From: Akanthomyces muscarius
Taxonomy: Eukaryota; Ascomycota; Sordariomycetes; Hypocreales; Cordycipitaceae
Direction of reading: 5' to 3'
Length of the DNA stretch: 64,000 nucleotides
Assembly (NCBI RefSeq): GCF_028009165.1
Contig: NC_079241.1
Coordinates: forward strand, 7,378,001-7,442,000
Under the pieces are notes generated by a model. The model was not told the DNA's origin, made no database searches, and was given only the letters and a program-made list of their open reading frames with translations. The position numbers were made by a program, and so were the translations under genes. Each line of letters begins with the position of its first letter. The stretch's first letter is position 1. Shown here piece by piece: positions 50,905 to 60,148 of this stretch.

Positions 50905-52737
50905 TTACTTGCAGCGACGGCTGTCTTTTCCCGAATTCCTCTTTTGTTCGCGTTCCTTCTTTCGTAATTGTCGGTGGTAATCTTCCGATTGTTCGGAGCT
51001 TGGGCAGCGTTCTGTTTGCTTGCCGGCTATGTTGATCGAACTCGGACTAGGCGAGTTTCTCGTCATTACACGGTTTCCTCCATCCTCATAACGTGAGGTC
51101 ATGGCTCGGATAGTGTATGCGTTTTCGTCCTCAACATAGTAAGTTGCGTCGTCGTTCTTCTTGAGAAGCAACGTGTTGGAGGTTCTTCTCCAAATTTTCC
51201 AGTGTCGGAGGTCTGTCTCCAAAAAGGGTCCTTGGCCCGTGTGCTGTGGCTTGGGGAACCATCTGTATTCAAGTTTCTTCCAGAGGTGTCTCTGGCATCC
51301 GTGGTGTGGGCAAGAGGCCCATGAAATCATGGCGTGTTCCCTGTGTGATATGCTTACGACAGGGTTTCGTCGGATATAGGCGGTACTCATTCCGATGGGT
51401 CGGTATAGTAATTCAACGAGCATCGCGGGATCTGTGATATCCGTGCCATGGATCACGACGGCTGTAGGTTCGGGGTCCCCTTCTTCCATTGATAGTGCAC
51501 TGACGAGGTTGCTAGGTCCTTGAGGGTATGGAACACACGTGAAAGCGTCGGTCAGGTCGAGCCTGGTTGTATATGCTGGTGGCTGAGTGCCGTGTTCCCA
51601 ATCTTCTTCCTCAGGTACCGGCTGGGTTCCGAAGTCCCAGTCTTCGTCCGAACTGGTGTCGTCTACTGAGCGGTGTTCGTCCGCTTCCAGGTATCGTTCA
51701 GTGTCAGAGACGTATTCTTCGCTGTTTGCCATACTAAGGTTTCGAGTAGGCAAATCTTCGCGGTTGGCCGCGTGGAGTTTTCGTCCTTCTCCAACGGGCT
51801 TCCATTGTTTCTTTTTGGGGGCGTGACATTTGTTCGCGAAATGTCCGGTCTTACCACAATTGTAGCAAGTCTTCCCCTTCTCTTTATGTGCGGCGTCAAG
51901 TTCCATTGGTCCGGCGTGGTGTCCATACGCAGTGGAGGTTCGTCGGTTTTTGCTTGTATTGGGTTTGTTGAACCTTGCATAGTTGTTAAATTTTCGTCCA
52001 CCCGTCTTTTCTTGACGTCGTTCATAGAGTCGGTTGTCCGCTTTAATGACTGTCTCGATGAAAGTGTCGAGCAGCTCGGGTCGTTCTTCTCGGTAGATGT
52101 CGTCTTTAACTTCTTCTTTGAGGCCTTGGTAGAAGATTTCGATCAAAGCTTCCTGTCCCCAGTTGAGCTTGGCCGCGATCCGTTTGAACTCTCTTGCATA
52201 GTGAGCGGCGGATCCGGTTTGTCGGAGACGAGTAAGCTGTCGAGTAGCTTCCTTATGTTCATCGGGGTTTCCGAAAGCACTAAGGAGTCGGTCCTCAAAG
52301 GTTTCGTAATCCGAAAAGACGTGGACAACGTCTGCACCGGCTTCAGCGCCGTGCTTTAGGTATGCCCGCAGCGTAGGCTCCCACCATTCCATTGCTTTTC
52401 CGGTCAAGAGGTTTCCGATGCAGAGGATTCTGTCCTCAGCAGTGTTGAGTGTTTTGTCATTGACTCGGAGGTAAGCCTGGGCTTGGGTGAGGAAGTTCCT
52501 CACATCTCCCTTGTAACCATCGAATGGTTCGGGTTTGGGAAACTTGGGTTTGTTTGCCTGGGCCCTTTCAGGCATCCCGGAGGCAGCAATTTGGTTCTCA
52601 TGTTGTTCCATGGTTTCATGGAGGGCATTGGTACGAGAGAGAAGGCTTCGGTTCTGCTTCTCGAGCTCGGCAATCTTGGCCATGAGTTGCTGGATCTCCA
52701 TTCCAGGGTTGGTGGTTCTTCCGCTTGCGGTAGACAT
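50905..52737 (-). CDS. chromovirus gag (copy 2)
   Basis: Capsid/nucleocapsid protein of 610 residues. It has a coiled-coil N-terminus (about 15-50), a retrotransposon gag capsid domain (70-240, with Y-K-G-D-V-R-N-F-L-T-Q-A and A-M-E-W-W-E-P), a basic linker and a CCHC knuckle (C291, C294, H299, C304). About 300 further residues include acidic stretches (D-T-S-S-D-E-D-W-D) and a second Cys/His patch, S-C-P-H-H-G-C-Q-R-H. The heptamer G GGA AAA lies seven codons before the stop. This long C-terminal part beyond the knuckle is unusual for gag and may be a linker domain in front of the protease. Confidence 0.92.
   Translation of the reverse strand: MSTASGRTTNPGMEIQQLMAKIAELEKQNRSLLSRTNALHETMEQHENQIAASGMPERAQANKPKFPKPEPFDGYKGDVRNFLTQAQAYLRVNDKTLNTAEDRILCIGNLLTGKAMEWWEPTLRAYLKHGAEAGADVVHVFSDYETFEDRLLSAFGNPDEHKEATRQLTRLRQTGSAAHYAREFKRIAAKLNWGQEALIEIFYQGLKEEVKDDIYREERPELLDTFIETVIKADNRLYERRQEKTGGRKFNNYARFNKPNTSKNRRTSTAYGHHAGPMELDAAHKEKGKTCYNCGKTGHFANKCHAPKKKQWKPVGEGRKLHAANREDLPTRNLSMANSEEYVSDTERYLEADEHRSVDDTSSDEDWDFGTQPVPEEEDWEHGTQPPAYTTRLDLTDAFTCVPYPQGPSNLVSALSMEEGDPEPTAVVIHGTDITDPAMLVELLYRPIGMSTAYIRRNPVVSISHREHAMISWASCPHHGCQRHLWKKLEYRWFPKPQHTGQGPFLETDLRHWKIWRRTSNTLLLKKNDDATYYVEDENAYTIRAMTSRYEDGGNRVMTRNSPSPSSINIAGKQTERCPSSEQSEDYHRQLRKKEREQKRNSGKDSRRCK
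50926..50932 (-). promoter_or_regulatory. candidate -1 ribosomal frameshift site G GGA AAA (copy 2)
   Basis: In the gag frame the codons are TCG GGA AAA GAC; the heptamer fits X-XXY-YYZ exactly. Slipping by -1 puts the ribosome into AGA CAG CCG, the same frame as pol, which is open from here through the protease with no stop. The gag stop is at 50905-50907. Equivalent sites are at 57225-57231 and 63524-63530. No downstream pseudoknot was modelled. Confidence 0.6.
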
Positions 52738-52787
52738 GTTAGCTGCTCAAGGTTTCAGGGTAACTCACTGAACAGGATTGATCAAAA

Positions 52788-53092
52788 TGTAACGATGGCT
52801 TATTTACTAAGTCACAGTAGGTCTGTTTCTTAGGAAGTGAGTCAGGCTGAGGCTACAGGGTAGCACGATCTTGAGCAGTAGGCGATAAACGGTCGTTAAG
52901 AGTAGAACTCTCAATAGTGAAACTATTGCTTAGATTGATCAATAGAGATCTAAACTATCTAGACTAGCTGTGGCCTTTGGGCTCCTTAATATACTAGAAC
53001 CAATCTCTATTGCTCGGTGATGCTCTCCTTGCTCAGTGTGCTCAGTGCTGAGCAGGCTGAGCAGACTGATCAAGGTGAGCAGTCACGTGACA
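52788..53092 (-). repeat. chromovirus LTR shared by copies 2 and 3
   Basis: Identical in sequence and borders to the LTRs at 41664 and 46489, flanked by the primer-binding region on the left (plus-strand view) and by the purine tract on the right. Confidence 0.9.
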
Positions 53093-53298
53093 CTGCCCCT
53101 CTTTCCTAATCGGGCTTCCTAGCAGTTGCGTCACTTCCGCTGGCCGCCGTTCCGCCGGCCAGGCTTCTTTGCGTTTGTAACATAATACTCCTCCTCCATT
53201 GGTCTTGTCCTCAAGGCCGCTACAACAGGCCTCCGCACAGGTTTCAGCCGCCGGTGAGCAACTTCCCTCCTGCATCCTTTTTTCTTCATGGCTTGACC

Positions 53299-53849
53299 AT
53301 GTCTAACGCACGCGTTAGTAAATCCTATCGTTCCTCCACTCAGCGCCGCCACGATCTTATTTCTCGAATTGAAAAAGTCGGCCTTCAACTTTTCGACATG
53401 GGTCGATGTACACCTTGTCGGGAGAGGAACTCTCTTTGTTTTGTTCTGAAGGGTACACGAAATGTTCGGCTTGTCTGAAGAAGCAAACCCCTCACTGCGA
53501 TGGTAACTTCTCGACCGAGGAGTTCGACCATATCGAATCACAGAAGGAGCGTCTTCGTCAGGAGGCGCAGCGCAAGCGTCAGGAGGTTGGCCGTCTTGCA
53601 GCCGCTGCTGCGGCGGCATACTCCGCCTTGGCTCAGGCACAACAGGAGGAAATCAACATCGCGTCCAAGCTGGATCATTTCACAGAGACGCAGTCTCGTA
53701 TGCTTCGTCAGGAGGCGCTGGCTTTGGACAGCCTAGACGAGCCTCCTGGGTCTATGATTGCTTTGGAGGATCCTAACTGGATGTGGGATGAGTCTCTGCT
53801 TTTCGGTGGAACTGCGCAAGCAGTTCCGAGCAGCCAGACAGGTTCTTGA
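53299..53849 (+). CDS. antisense cysteine-cluster/coiled-coil protein (copy 3)
   Basis: Same sequence and same frame change as the copies at 42175 and 47000; convergent with pol of copy 3. Confidence 0.55.
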
Positions 53850-56800
53850 TTGGTTCCCAGGTGTTCTCGGAGTTAGGGTATTCCTTCCATTTAATGAGAT
53901 ATTCGCGTTTTTTGTGGTTTCCTCGTGCTCTGAGTACTTTCTCAATTTCGTATTCGTCGTTGTTTTCCACAACAATGTCTGTAGTGACTGTGATGTCATC
54001 TGGTGCTTTTTCCAGTAATGAGATATGGAATATGGGATGGATTCTCATTCCATCGGGTAATGATAGTTCGTAGTTGGTGTTCGATATTTTTCGTTTGATA
54101 AGGAATGGTCCGATTTTCTTCCAGTCGAGTTTGTCGCTGGGTCGCTTTGTTTTGATGTTTTTGCGTATGAGGTAGACTTTATGTCCCTCCTCTAGGATTG
54201 GCGCTGGCAATCTCTTTTTGTCCGCATAGTGTTTCATACGGTTTTGTAAAAATATCCATTCTTGTTGCAGTTGTTTTTGTATTTCCGTGATTGTTGCTGC
54301 ATGTGCTGTAGCTGCTGGTGCGTTGACATTCCGTGTCGCGTGTGTTGCGATCACAGGGTCGAATCCGTAATTCGCTTTGAATGGTGACATCTTCATGTTG
54401 TCGATTTCGGAGCTATTGTAAGCCCATTGTGCGAGTGGTAGCCACTCTACCCAATCATCTTGTTGGTGGTTGACATAGCTTCGTAGGTATTGTTCCAGTA
54501 CTTGGTTCAGAATCTCAGTCTGACCATCTGACTGTGGGTGGAATGCCGTAGATAAGCTTTGCTTGATCTTCATTGTCTCCATGAGGCATTTCCAGAAGTT
54601 TGATGTGAACAATTTGTCGCGATCCGATATAAGTTTTGTTGGTAATCCGTGTTGAGCGATAACTGTTTTGAAAAACATGTACGCCAAGTCTTTGGTGTCG
54701 CTAGATTCCATGTAAGGAATATAGTAGGCATACTTTGTGAGTTTATCGACAATGACCAGGATACTGTCGTAGTGTACTCCTGTCATGGGTTCTTTGGACT
54801 TTGGTAGCTTGACGATGAAGTCCATGGTAACAGTTTGCCATGCTCTTTCAGGTGGTGATATCGGTTGTAGTTCGCCGTAAGGTGCATGTCGTGCTGACTT
54901 TGCTTTGTTGCAAACGTCGCATTTTCTGATAATTTCTTGCACAATCTTCCTGCTCTCAGGGAAGTCATATGATCTTCGTAGTCGACTAATTGTTTTTGCA
55001 ACACCTTGGTGTCCATGTAGCGGGTGTGCGTGTATTTCTTCCACAAGCTGTTTTTGTAATACAGCTGGGACGTATAGTCGATCGTTGTAAAAGTAGTCAT
55101 TTTCTTTCCGTGTGAGAAATGGGGTCGATCTCCAAGTGTCGGTTAGACGGTCTCCTTGGATTCTTGACTTGATTCTTCGCAGCCAGATGTCATCTGGTTG
55201 TACTTGCCAAGTCATGTTGATTTCTCGGGTGCCTAGTACAAGGTTCCCGTCCTTGGTTTGGCGTAGCAAGGGTGCATTGTCCACTTGCTGTTCTGTCTTC
55301 AAATCCTCTCTTCGGCTGAGCGCGTCTGCTCTTCCGTTTTCGGATCCTTTGCGATATATGATTTCGAAATCATAGTCTGTGAGGGTTTCGTACCATCTGA
55401 TCTGTCGTTTGTTCAGATCTTTCGTAGTCGTAAAGGAGGTTAGGTTCTTGTGGTCGGTGTAGACCTTGATCTTATGATTCGCTCCTTTTAGGTAATGCTT
55501 CCATTCCTTGAAGGCTTCGATAATAGCCATAAGTTCTTTATCGTGTATGCCGTAGTTCAATTCTGGTCCGTGGAGTTTCTTTGAGAAGAATGCGACTGGG
55601 TGAAGTCGGTCTTCGTTGTCTCGTTGTCCAAGTTGTCCGCCGAGTGCGTAGTCTGAAGCGTCGGTTTCAACTTCGAATGGTTTGTCGGGGTCGGCTGTAA
55701 GTAGAACTGGCTCATCTAGGATTTTCTCTTTTAGTTTCTGGAAGGCGTCGGCTTCCTTGTCTGTCCATTGGAATTCGTTATCCTTCTTCGTGAGGTTGGT
55801 AAGAGGAATGGTGATTTCTCCGAATCCGCGGATGAAGCGTCGATAGAAGTTTGCGAATCCGAGGAATCCTCTTACTTCTCTGATGTTGGTTGGCGTGGGC
55901 CAGTTCCGAACATCTTCGATTTTGGATGGACTCATCCTGATTTGTCCTGGTGTAATTTCGTATCCTAGGAACTCGACTTTGTGTTGATGGAATTTGCTCT
56001 TAGCTACTTCAACGAGGAGCTGGTTGTCTTGTAGCGTCTGTAGTACTTCATGTACATGTTTCTTGTGTTCCTCAAGTGTGTTGGAGAATATGAGGATGTC
56101 GTCAAGATAGACAACAACGAATTTGTCGAGCTGTTTCCGTAAAACATTGTCGATCATGGTTTGGAATGTTGCGGGTGCGTTGGTGAGGCCGAATGGCATC
56201 ACAAGATACTCGAAATGTCCTCTCGTGGTTCGAAAGGCGGTTTTCCACTCGTGACCTTTAGCCATACGAATCAGATTGTAAGCTCCTTTTAGGTCGAGGG
56301 TGGTAAACCACTTGGCTTGTCCAAGCTTGTCTCGTATCTCCGCAATGAGTGGTAACGGATATCGGTTCTTGATTGTGATCTTGTTAAGTTGCCGATAGTC
56401 GATGCATGGTCGTAGCTTTCCGTTTTTCTTTGGTACCCATAGGATTGGGTATCCTGCTGGGGATTCTGATGGTCGTATGTATCCCTTTTGTAGCATCTCG
56501 TCCAGATACTCCTTAAGAGCTTTGTCTTGTGCAGGGTTCTGGGGATATATCTTGTTGAACGTTGGTTCAGTACCGGGCTGGAGCTTGATCTCGTGGTCCC
56601 AGCGTGAATGCTCCGGTAGTCCTGTTTCTAGCTCTCCGCTGAACAGCTTGCTGTACTTTGAGTATTCCTCGGGAATCTCCGTTGTACTAGCTTTGGGCTC
56701 TCTGGCGATCACATATATTCCTAGAGGCCTGTCTTGATTCGATTGAGGTGCTCCTTGTGAGCCGCTCTCATTGTCGTAATCGCATCCTGGTGGATCCCAT

Positions 56801-57135
56801 TGGAGTTGGCCTGTTCTCCAGTTGACTCGGGGATTGCTCGCTCGCAACCAGGGTATCCCTAGTATAACATCGTGTTTTGAGATCACTGTGATGTCCAAGG
56901 TAACATGGTGTTTCGTGCCTTGTATATCGATCGGAAGTTGCGCTACTTCCATATCGACTACTCCTTGGCCGAATTTTACTGCATGTCCTTCCACAGTCGT
57001 GAGTCGGTAGGGCTCGTCTTTCATATTCCAAGGCAATCGTAATTTGTTGACGAGATTCGGCGAGATAAAGTTTCCTTGTGCTCCGCTATCGATCATTGCC
57101 TGGATCTTTCTTCCCATGATCTTCATGGTAATCAT
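53773..57135 (-). CDS. chromovirus pol polyprotein (copy 3)
   Basis: 1,120 residues from the first ATG, identical in translation to pol of copy 2, with protease, reverse transcriptase, RNase H, integrase and chromodomain intact. Expected to be expressed by -1 frameshift at 57225-57231. Confidence 0.95.
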   Translation of the reverse strand: MITMKIMGRKIQAMIDSGAQGNFISPNLVNKLRLPWNMKDEPYRLTTVEGHAVKFGQGVVDMEVAQLPIDIQGTKHHVTLDITVISKHDVILGIPWLRASNPRVNWRTGQLQWDPPGCDYDNESGSQGAPQSNQDRPLGIYVIAREPKASTTEIPEEYSKYSKLFSGELETGLPEHSRWDHEIKLQPGTEPTFNKIYPQNPAQDKALKEYLDEMLQKGYIRPSESPAGYPILWVPKKNGKLRPCIDYRQLNKITIKNRYPLPLIAEIRDKLGQAKWFTTLDLKGAYNLIRMAKGHEWKTAFRTTRGHFEYLVMPFGLTNAPATFQTMIDNVLRKQLDKFVVVYLDDILIFSNTLEEHKKHVHEVLQTLQDNQLLVEVAKSKFHQHKVEFLGYEITPGQIRMSPSKIEDVRNWPTPTNIREVRGFLGFANFYRRFIRGFGEITIPLTNLTKKDNEFQWTDKEADAFQKLKEKILDEPVLLTADPDKPFEVETDASDYALGGQLGQRDNEDRLHPVAFFSKKLHGPELNYGIHDKELMAIIEAFKEWKHYLKGANHKIKVYTDHKNLTSFTTTKDLNKRQIRWYETLTDYDFEIIYRKGSENGRADALSRREDLKTEQQVDNAPLLRQTKDGNLVLGTREINMTWQVQPDDIWLRRIKSRIQGDRLTDTWRSTPFLTRKENDYFYNDRLYVPAVLQKQLVEEIHAHPLHGHQGVAKTISRLRRSYDFPESRKIVQEIIRKCDVCNKAKSARHAPYGELQPISPPERAWQTVTMDFIVKLPKSKEPMTGVHYDSILVIVDKLTKYAYYIPYMESSDTKDLAYMFFKTVIAQHGLPTKLISDRDKLFTSNFWKCLMETMKIKQSLSTAFHPQSDGQTEILNQVLEQYLRSYVNHQQDDWVEWLPLAQWAYNSSEIDNMKMSPFKANYGFDPVIATHATRNVNAPAATAHAATITEIQKQLQQEWIFLQNRMKHYADKKRLPAPILEEGHKVYLIRKNIKTKRPSDKLDWKKIGPFLIKRKISNTNYELSLPDGMRIHPIFHISLLEKAPDDITVTTDIVVENNDEYEIEKVLRARGNHKKREYLIKWKEYPNSENTWEPIKNLSGCSELLAQFHRKAETHPTSS

Positions 57136-57203
57136 AAGGTGTGCGGTACTGCCGATGTCTGCAGTACATAGAGACCTGTCAGATCTCCGTCGAAGAGTCG
57201 GTC

Positions 57204-59036
57204 TTACTTGCAGCGACGGCTGTCTTTTCCCGAATTCCTCTTTTGTTCGCGTTCCTTCTTTCGTAATTGTCGGTGGTAATCTTCCGATTGTTCGGAGCTT
57301 GGGCAGCGTTCTGTTTGCTTGCCGGCTATGTTGATCGAACTCGGACTAGGCGAGTTTCTCGTCATTACACGGTTTCCTCCATCCTCATAACGTGAGGTCA
57401 TGGCTCGGATAGTGTATGCGTTTTCGTCCTCAACATAGTAAGTTGCGTCGTCGTTCTTCTTGAGAAGCAACGTGTTGGAGGTTCTTCTCCAAATTTTCCA
57501 GTGTCGGAGGTCTGTCTCCAAAAAGGGTCCTTGGCCCGTGTGCTGTGGCTTGGGGAACCATCTGTATTCAAGTTTCTTCCAGAGGTGTCTCTGGCATCCG
57601 TGGTGTGGGCAAGAGGCCCATGAAATCATGGCGTGTTCCCTGTGTGATATGCTTACGACAGGGTTTCGTCGGATATAGGCGGTACTCATTCCGATGGGTC
57701 GGTATAGTAATTCAACGAGCATCGCGGGATCTGTGATATCCGTGCCATGGATCACGACGGCTGTAGGTTCGGGGTCCCCTTCTTCCATTGATAGTGCACT
57801 GACGAGGTTGCTAGGTCCTTGAGGGTATGGAACACACGTGAAAGCGTCGGTCAGGTCGAGCCTGGTTGTATATGCTGGTGGCTGAGTGCCGTGTTCCCAA
57901 TCTTCTTCCTCAGGTACCGGCTGGGTTCCGAAGTCCCAGTCTTCGTCCGAACTGGTGTCGTCTACTGAGCGGTGTTCGTCCGCTTCCAGGTATCGTTCAG
58001 TGTCAGAGACGTATTCTTCGCTGTTTGCCATACTAAGGTTTCGAGTAGGCAAATCTTCGCGGTTGGCCGCGTGGAGTTTTCGTCCTTCTCCAACGGGCTT
58101 CCATTGTTTCTTTTTGGGGGCGTGACATTTGTTCGCGAAATGTCCGGTCTTACCACAATTGTAGCAAGTCTTCCCCTTCTCTTTATGTGCGGCGTCAAGT
58201 TCCATTGGTCCGGCGTGGTGTCCATACGCAGTGGAGGTTCGTCGGTTTTTGCTTGTATTGGGTTTGTTGAACCTTGCATAGTTGTTAAATTTTCGTCCAC
58301 CCGTCTTTTCTTGACGTCGTTCATAGAGTCGGTTGTCCGCTTTAATGACTGTCTCGATGAAAGTGTCGAGCAGCTCGGGTCGTTCTTCTCGGTAGATGTC
58401 GTCTTTAACTTCTTCTTTGAGGCCTTGGTAGAAGATTTCGATCAAAGCTTCCTGTCCCCAGTTGAGCTTGGCCGCGATCCGTTTGAACTCTCTTGCATAG
58501 TGAGCGGCGGATCCGGTTTGTCGGAGACGAGTAAGCTGTCGAGTAGCTTCCTTATGTTCATCGGGGTTTCCGAAAGCACTAAGGAGTCGGTCCTCAAAGG
58601 TTTCGTAATCCGAAAAGACGTGGACAACGTCTGCACCGGCTTCAGCGCCGTGCTTTAGGTATGCCCGCAGCGTAGGCTCCCACCATTCCATTGCTTTTCC
58701 GGTCAAGAGGTTTCCGATGCAGAGGATTCTGTCCTCAGCAGTGTTGAGTGTTTTGTCATTGACTCGGAGGTAAGCCTGGGCTTGGGTGAGGAAGTTCCTC
58801 ACATCTCCCTTGTAACCATCGAATGGTTCGGGTTTGGGAAACTTGGGTTTGTTTGCCTGGGCCCTTTCAGGCATCCCGGAGGCAGCAATTTGGTTCTCAT
58901 GTTGTTCCATGGTTTCATGGAGGGCATTGGTACGAGAGAGAAGGCTTCGGTTCTGCTTCTCGAGCTCGGCAATCTTGGCCATGAGTTGCTGGATCTCCAT
59001 TCCAGGGTTGGTGGTTCTTCCGCTTGCGGTAGACAT
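57204..59036 (-). CDS. chromovirus gag (copy 3)
   Basis: 610 residues, identical in translation to gag of copy 2, with the CCHC knuckle and the slippery heptamer near the end. Confidence 0.92.
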   Translation of the reverse strand: MSTASGRTTNPGMEIQQLMAKIAELEKQNRSLLSRTNALHETMEQHENQIAASGMPERAQANKPKFPKPEPFDGYKGDVRNFLTQAQAYLRVNDKTLNTAEDRILCIGNLLTGKAMEWWEPTLRAYLKHGAEAGADVVHVFSDYETFEDRLLSAFGNPDEHKEATRQLTRLRQTGSAAHYAREFKRIAAKLNWGQEALIEIFYQGLKEEVKDDIYREERPELLDTFIETVIKADNRLYERRQEKTGGRKFNNYARFNKPNTSKNRRTSTAYGHHAGPMELDAAHKEKGKTCYNCGKTGHFANKCHAPKKKQWKPVGEGRKLHAANREDLPTRNLSMANSEEYVSDTERYLEADEHRSVDDTSSDEDWDFGTQPVPEEEDWEHGTQPPAYTTRLDLTDAFTCVPYPQGPSNLVSALSMEEGDPEPTAVVIHGTDITDPAMLVELLYRPIGMSTAYIRRNPVVSISHREHAMISWASCPHHGCQRHLWKKLEYRWFPKPQHTGQGPFLETDLRHWKIWRRTSNTLLLKKNDDATYYVEDENAYTIRAMTSRYEDGGNRVMTRNSPSPSSINIAGKQTERCPSSEQSEDYHRQLRKKEREQKRNSGKDSRRCK

Positions 59037-59086
59037 GTTAGCTGCTCAAGGTTTCAGGGTAACTCACTGAACAGGATTGATCAAAA

Positions 59087-59391
59087 TGTAACGATGGCTT
59101 ATTTACTAAGTCACAGTAGGTCTGTTTCTTAGGAAGTGAGTCAGGCTGAGGCTACAGGGTAGCACGATCTTGAGCAGTAGGCGATAAACGGTCGTTAAGA
59201 GTAGAACTCTCAATAGTGAAACTATTGCTTAGATTGATCAATAGAGATCTAAACTATCTAGACTAGCTGTGGCCTTTGGGCTCCTTAATATACTAGAACC
59301 AATCTCTATTGCTCGGTGATGCTCTCCTTGCTCAGTGTGCTCAGTGCTGAGCAGGCTGAGCAGACTGATCAAGGTGAGCAGTCACGTGACA
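59087..59391 (-). repeat. chromovirus LTR shared by copies 3 and 4
   Basis: Fourth copy of the 305-base LTR, with the same TGT...ACA ends and flanks. Confidence 0.9.
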
Positions 59392-59597
59392 CTGCCCCTC
59401 TTTCCTAATCGGGCTTCCTAGCAGTTGCGTCACTTCCGCTGGCCGCCGTTCCGCCGGCCAGGCTTCTTTGCGTTTGTAACATAATACTCCTCCTCCATTG
59501 GTCTTGTCCTCAAGGCCGCTACAACAGGCCTCCGCACAGGTTTCAGCCGCCGGTGAGCAACTTCCCTCCTGCATCCTTTTTTCTTCATGGCTTGACC

Positions 59598-60148
59598 ATG
59601 TCTAACGCACGCGTTAGTAAATCCTATCGTTCCTCCACTCAGCGCCGCCACGATCTTATTTCTCGAATTGAAAAAGTCGGCCTTCAACTTTTCGACATGG
59701 GTCGATGTACACCTTGTCGGGAGAGGAACTCTCTTTGTTTTGTTCTGAAGGGTACACGAAATGTTCGGCTTGTCTGAAGAAGCAAACCCCTCACTGCGAT
59801 GGTAACTTCTCGACCGAGGAGTTCGACCATATCGAATCACAGAAGGAGCGTCTTCGTCAGGAGGCGCAGCGCAAGCGTCAGGAGGTTGGCCGTCTTGCAG
59901 CCGCTGCTGCGGCGGCATACTCCGCCTTGGCTCAGGCACAACAGGAGGAAATCAACATCGCGTCCAAGCTGGATCATTTCACAGAGACGCAGTCTCGTAT
60001 GCTTCGTCAGGAGGCGCTGGCTTTGGACAGCCTAGACGAGCCTCCTGGGTCTATGATTGCTTTGGAGGATCCTAACTGGATGTGGGATGAGTCTCTGCTT
60101 TTCGGTGGAACTGCGCAAGCAGTTCCGAGCAGCCAGACAGGTTCTTGA
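59598..60148 (+). CDS. antisense cysteine-cluster/coiled-coil protein (copy 4)
   Basis: Same sequence and frame change as in the other three copies; convergent with pol of copy 4. Confidence 0.55.

Larger units (their letters stand above)
46489..53092 (-). mobile_element. chromovirus copy 2, full length
   Basis: 6604 bases including both 305-base LTRs (46489-46793 and 52788-53092). The order in element direction is LTR, primer-binding region, gag, frameshift site, pol with chromodomain, antisense gene region, purine tract, LTR. No premature stop is visible in gag or pol, so it looks competent. Copies 2 and 3 share the LTR at 52788. Confidence 0.92.
52788..59391 (-). mobile_element. chromovirus copy 3, full length
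   Basis: Second full unit, 6299 bases downstream of copy 2 (period measured from identical reading frames), with LTRs at 52788-53092 and 59087-59391. All translations are the same as in copy 2. Confidence 0.92.
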
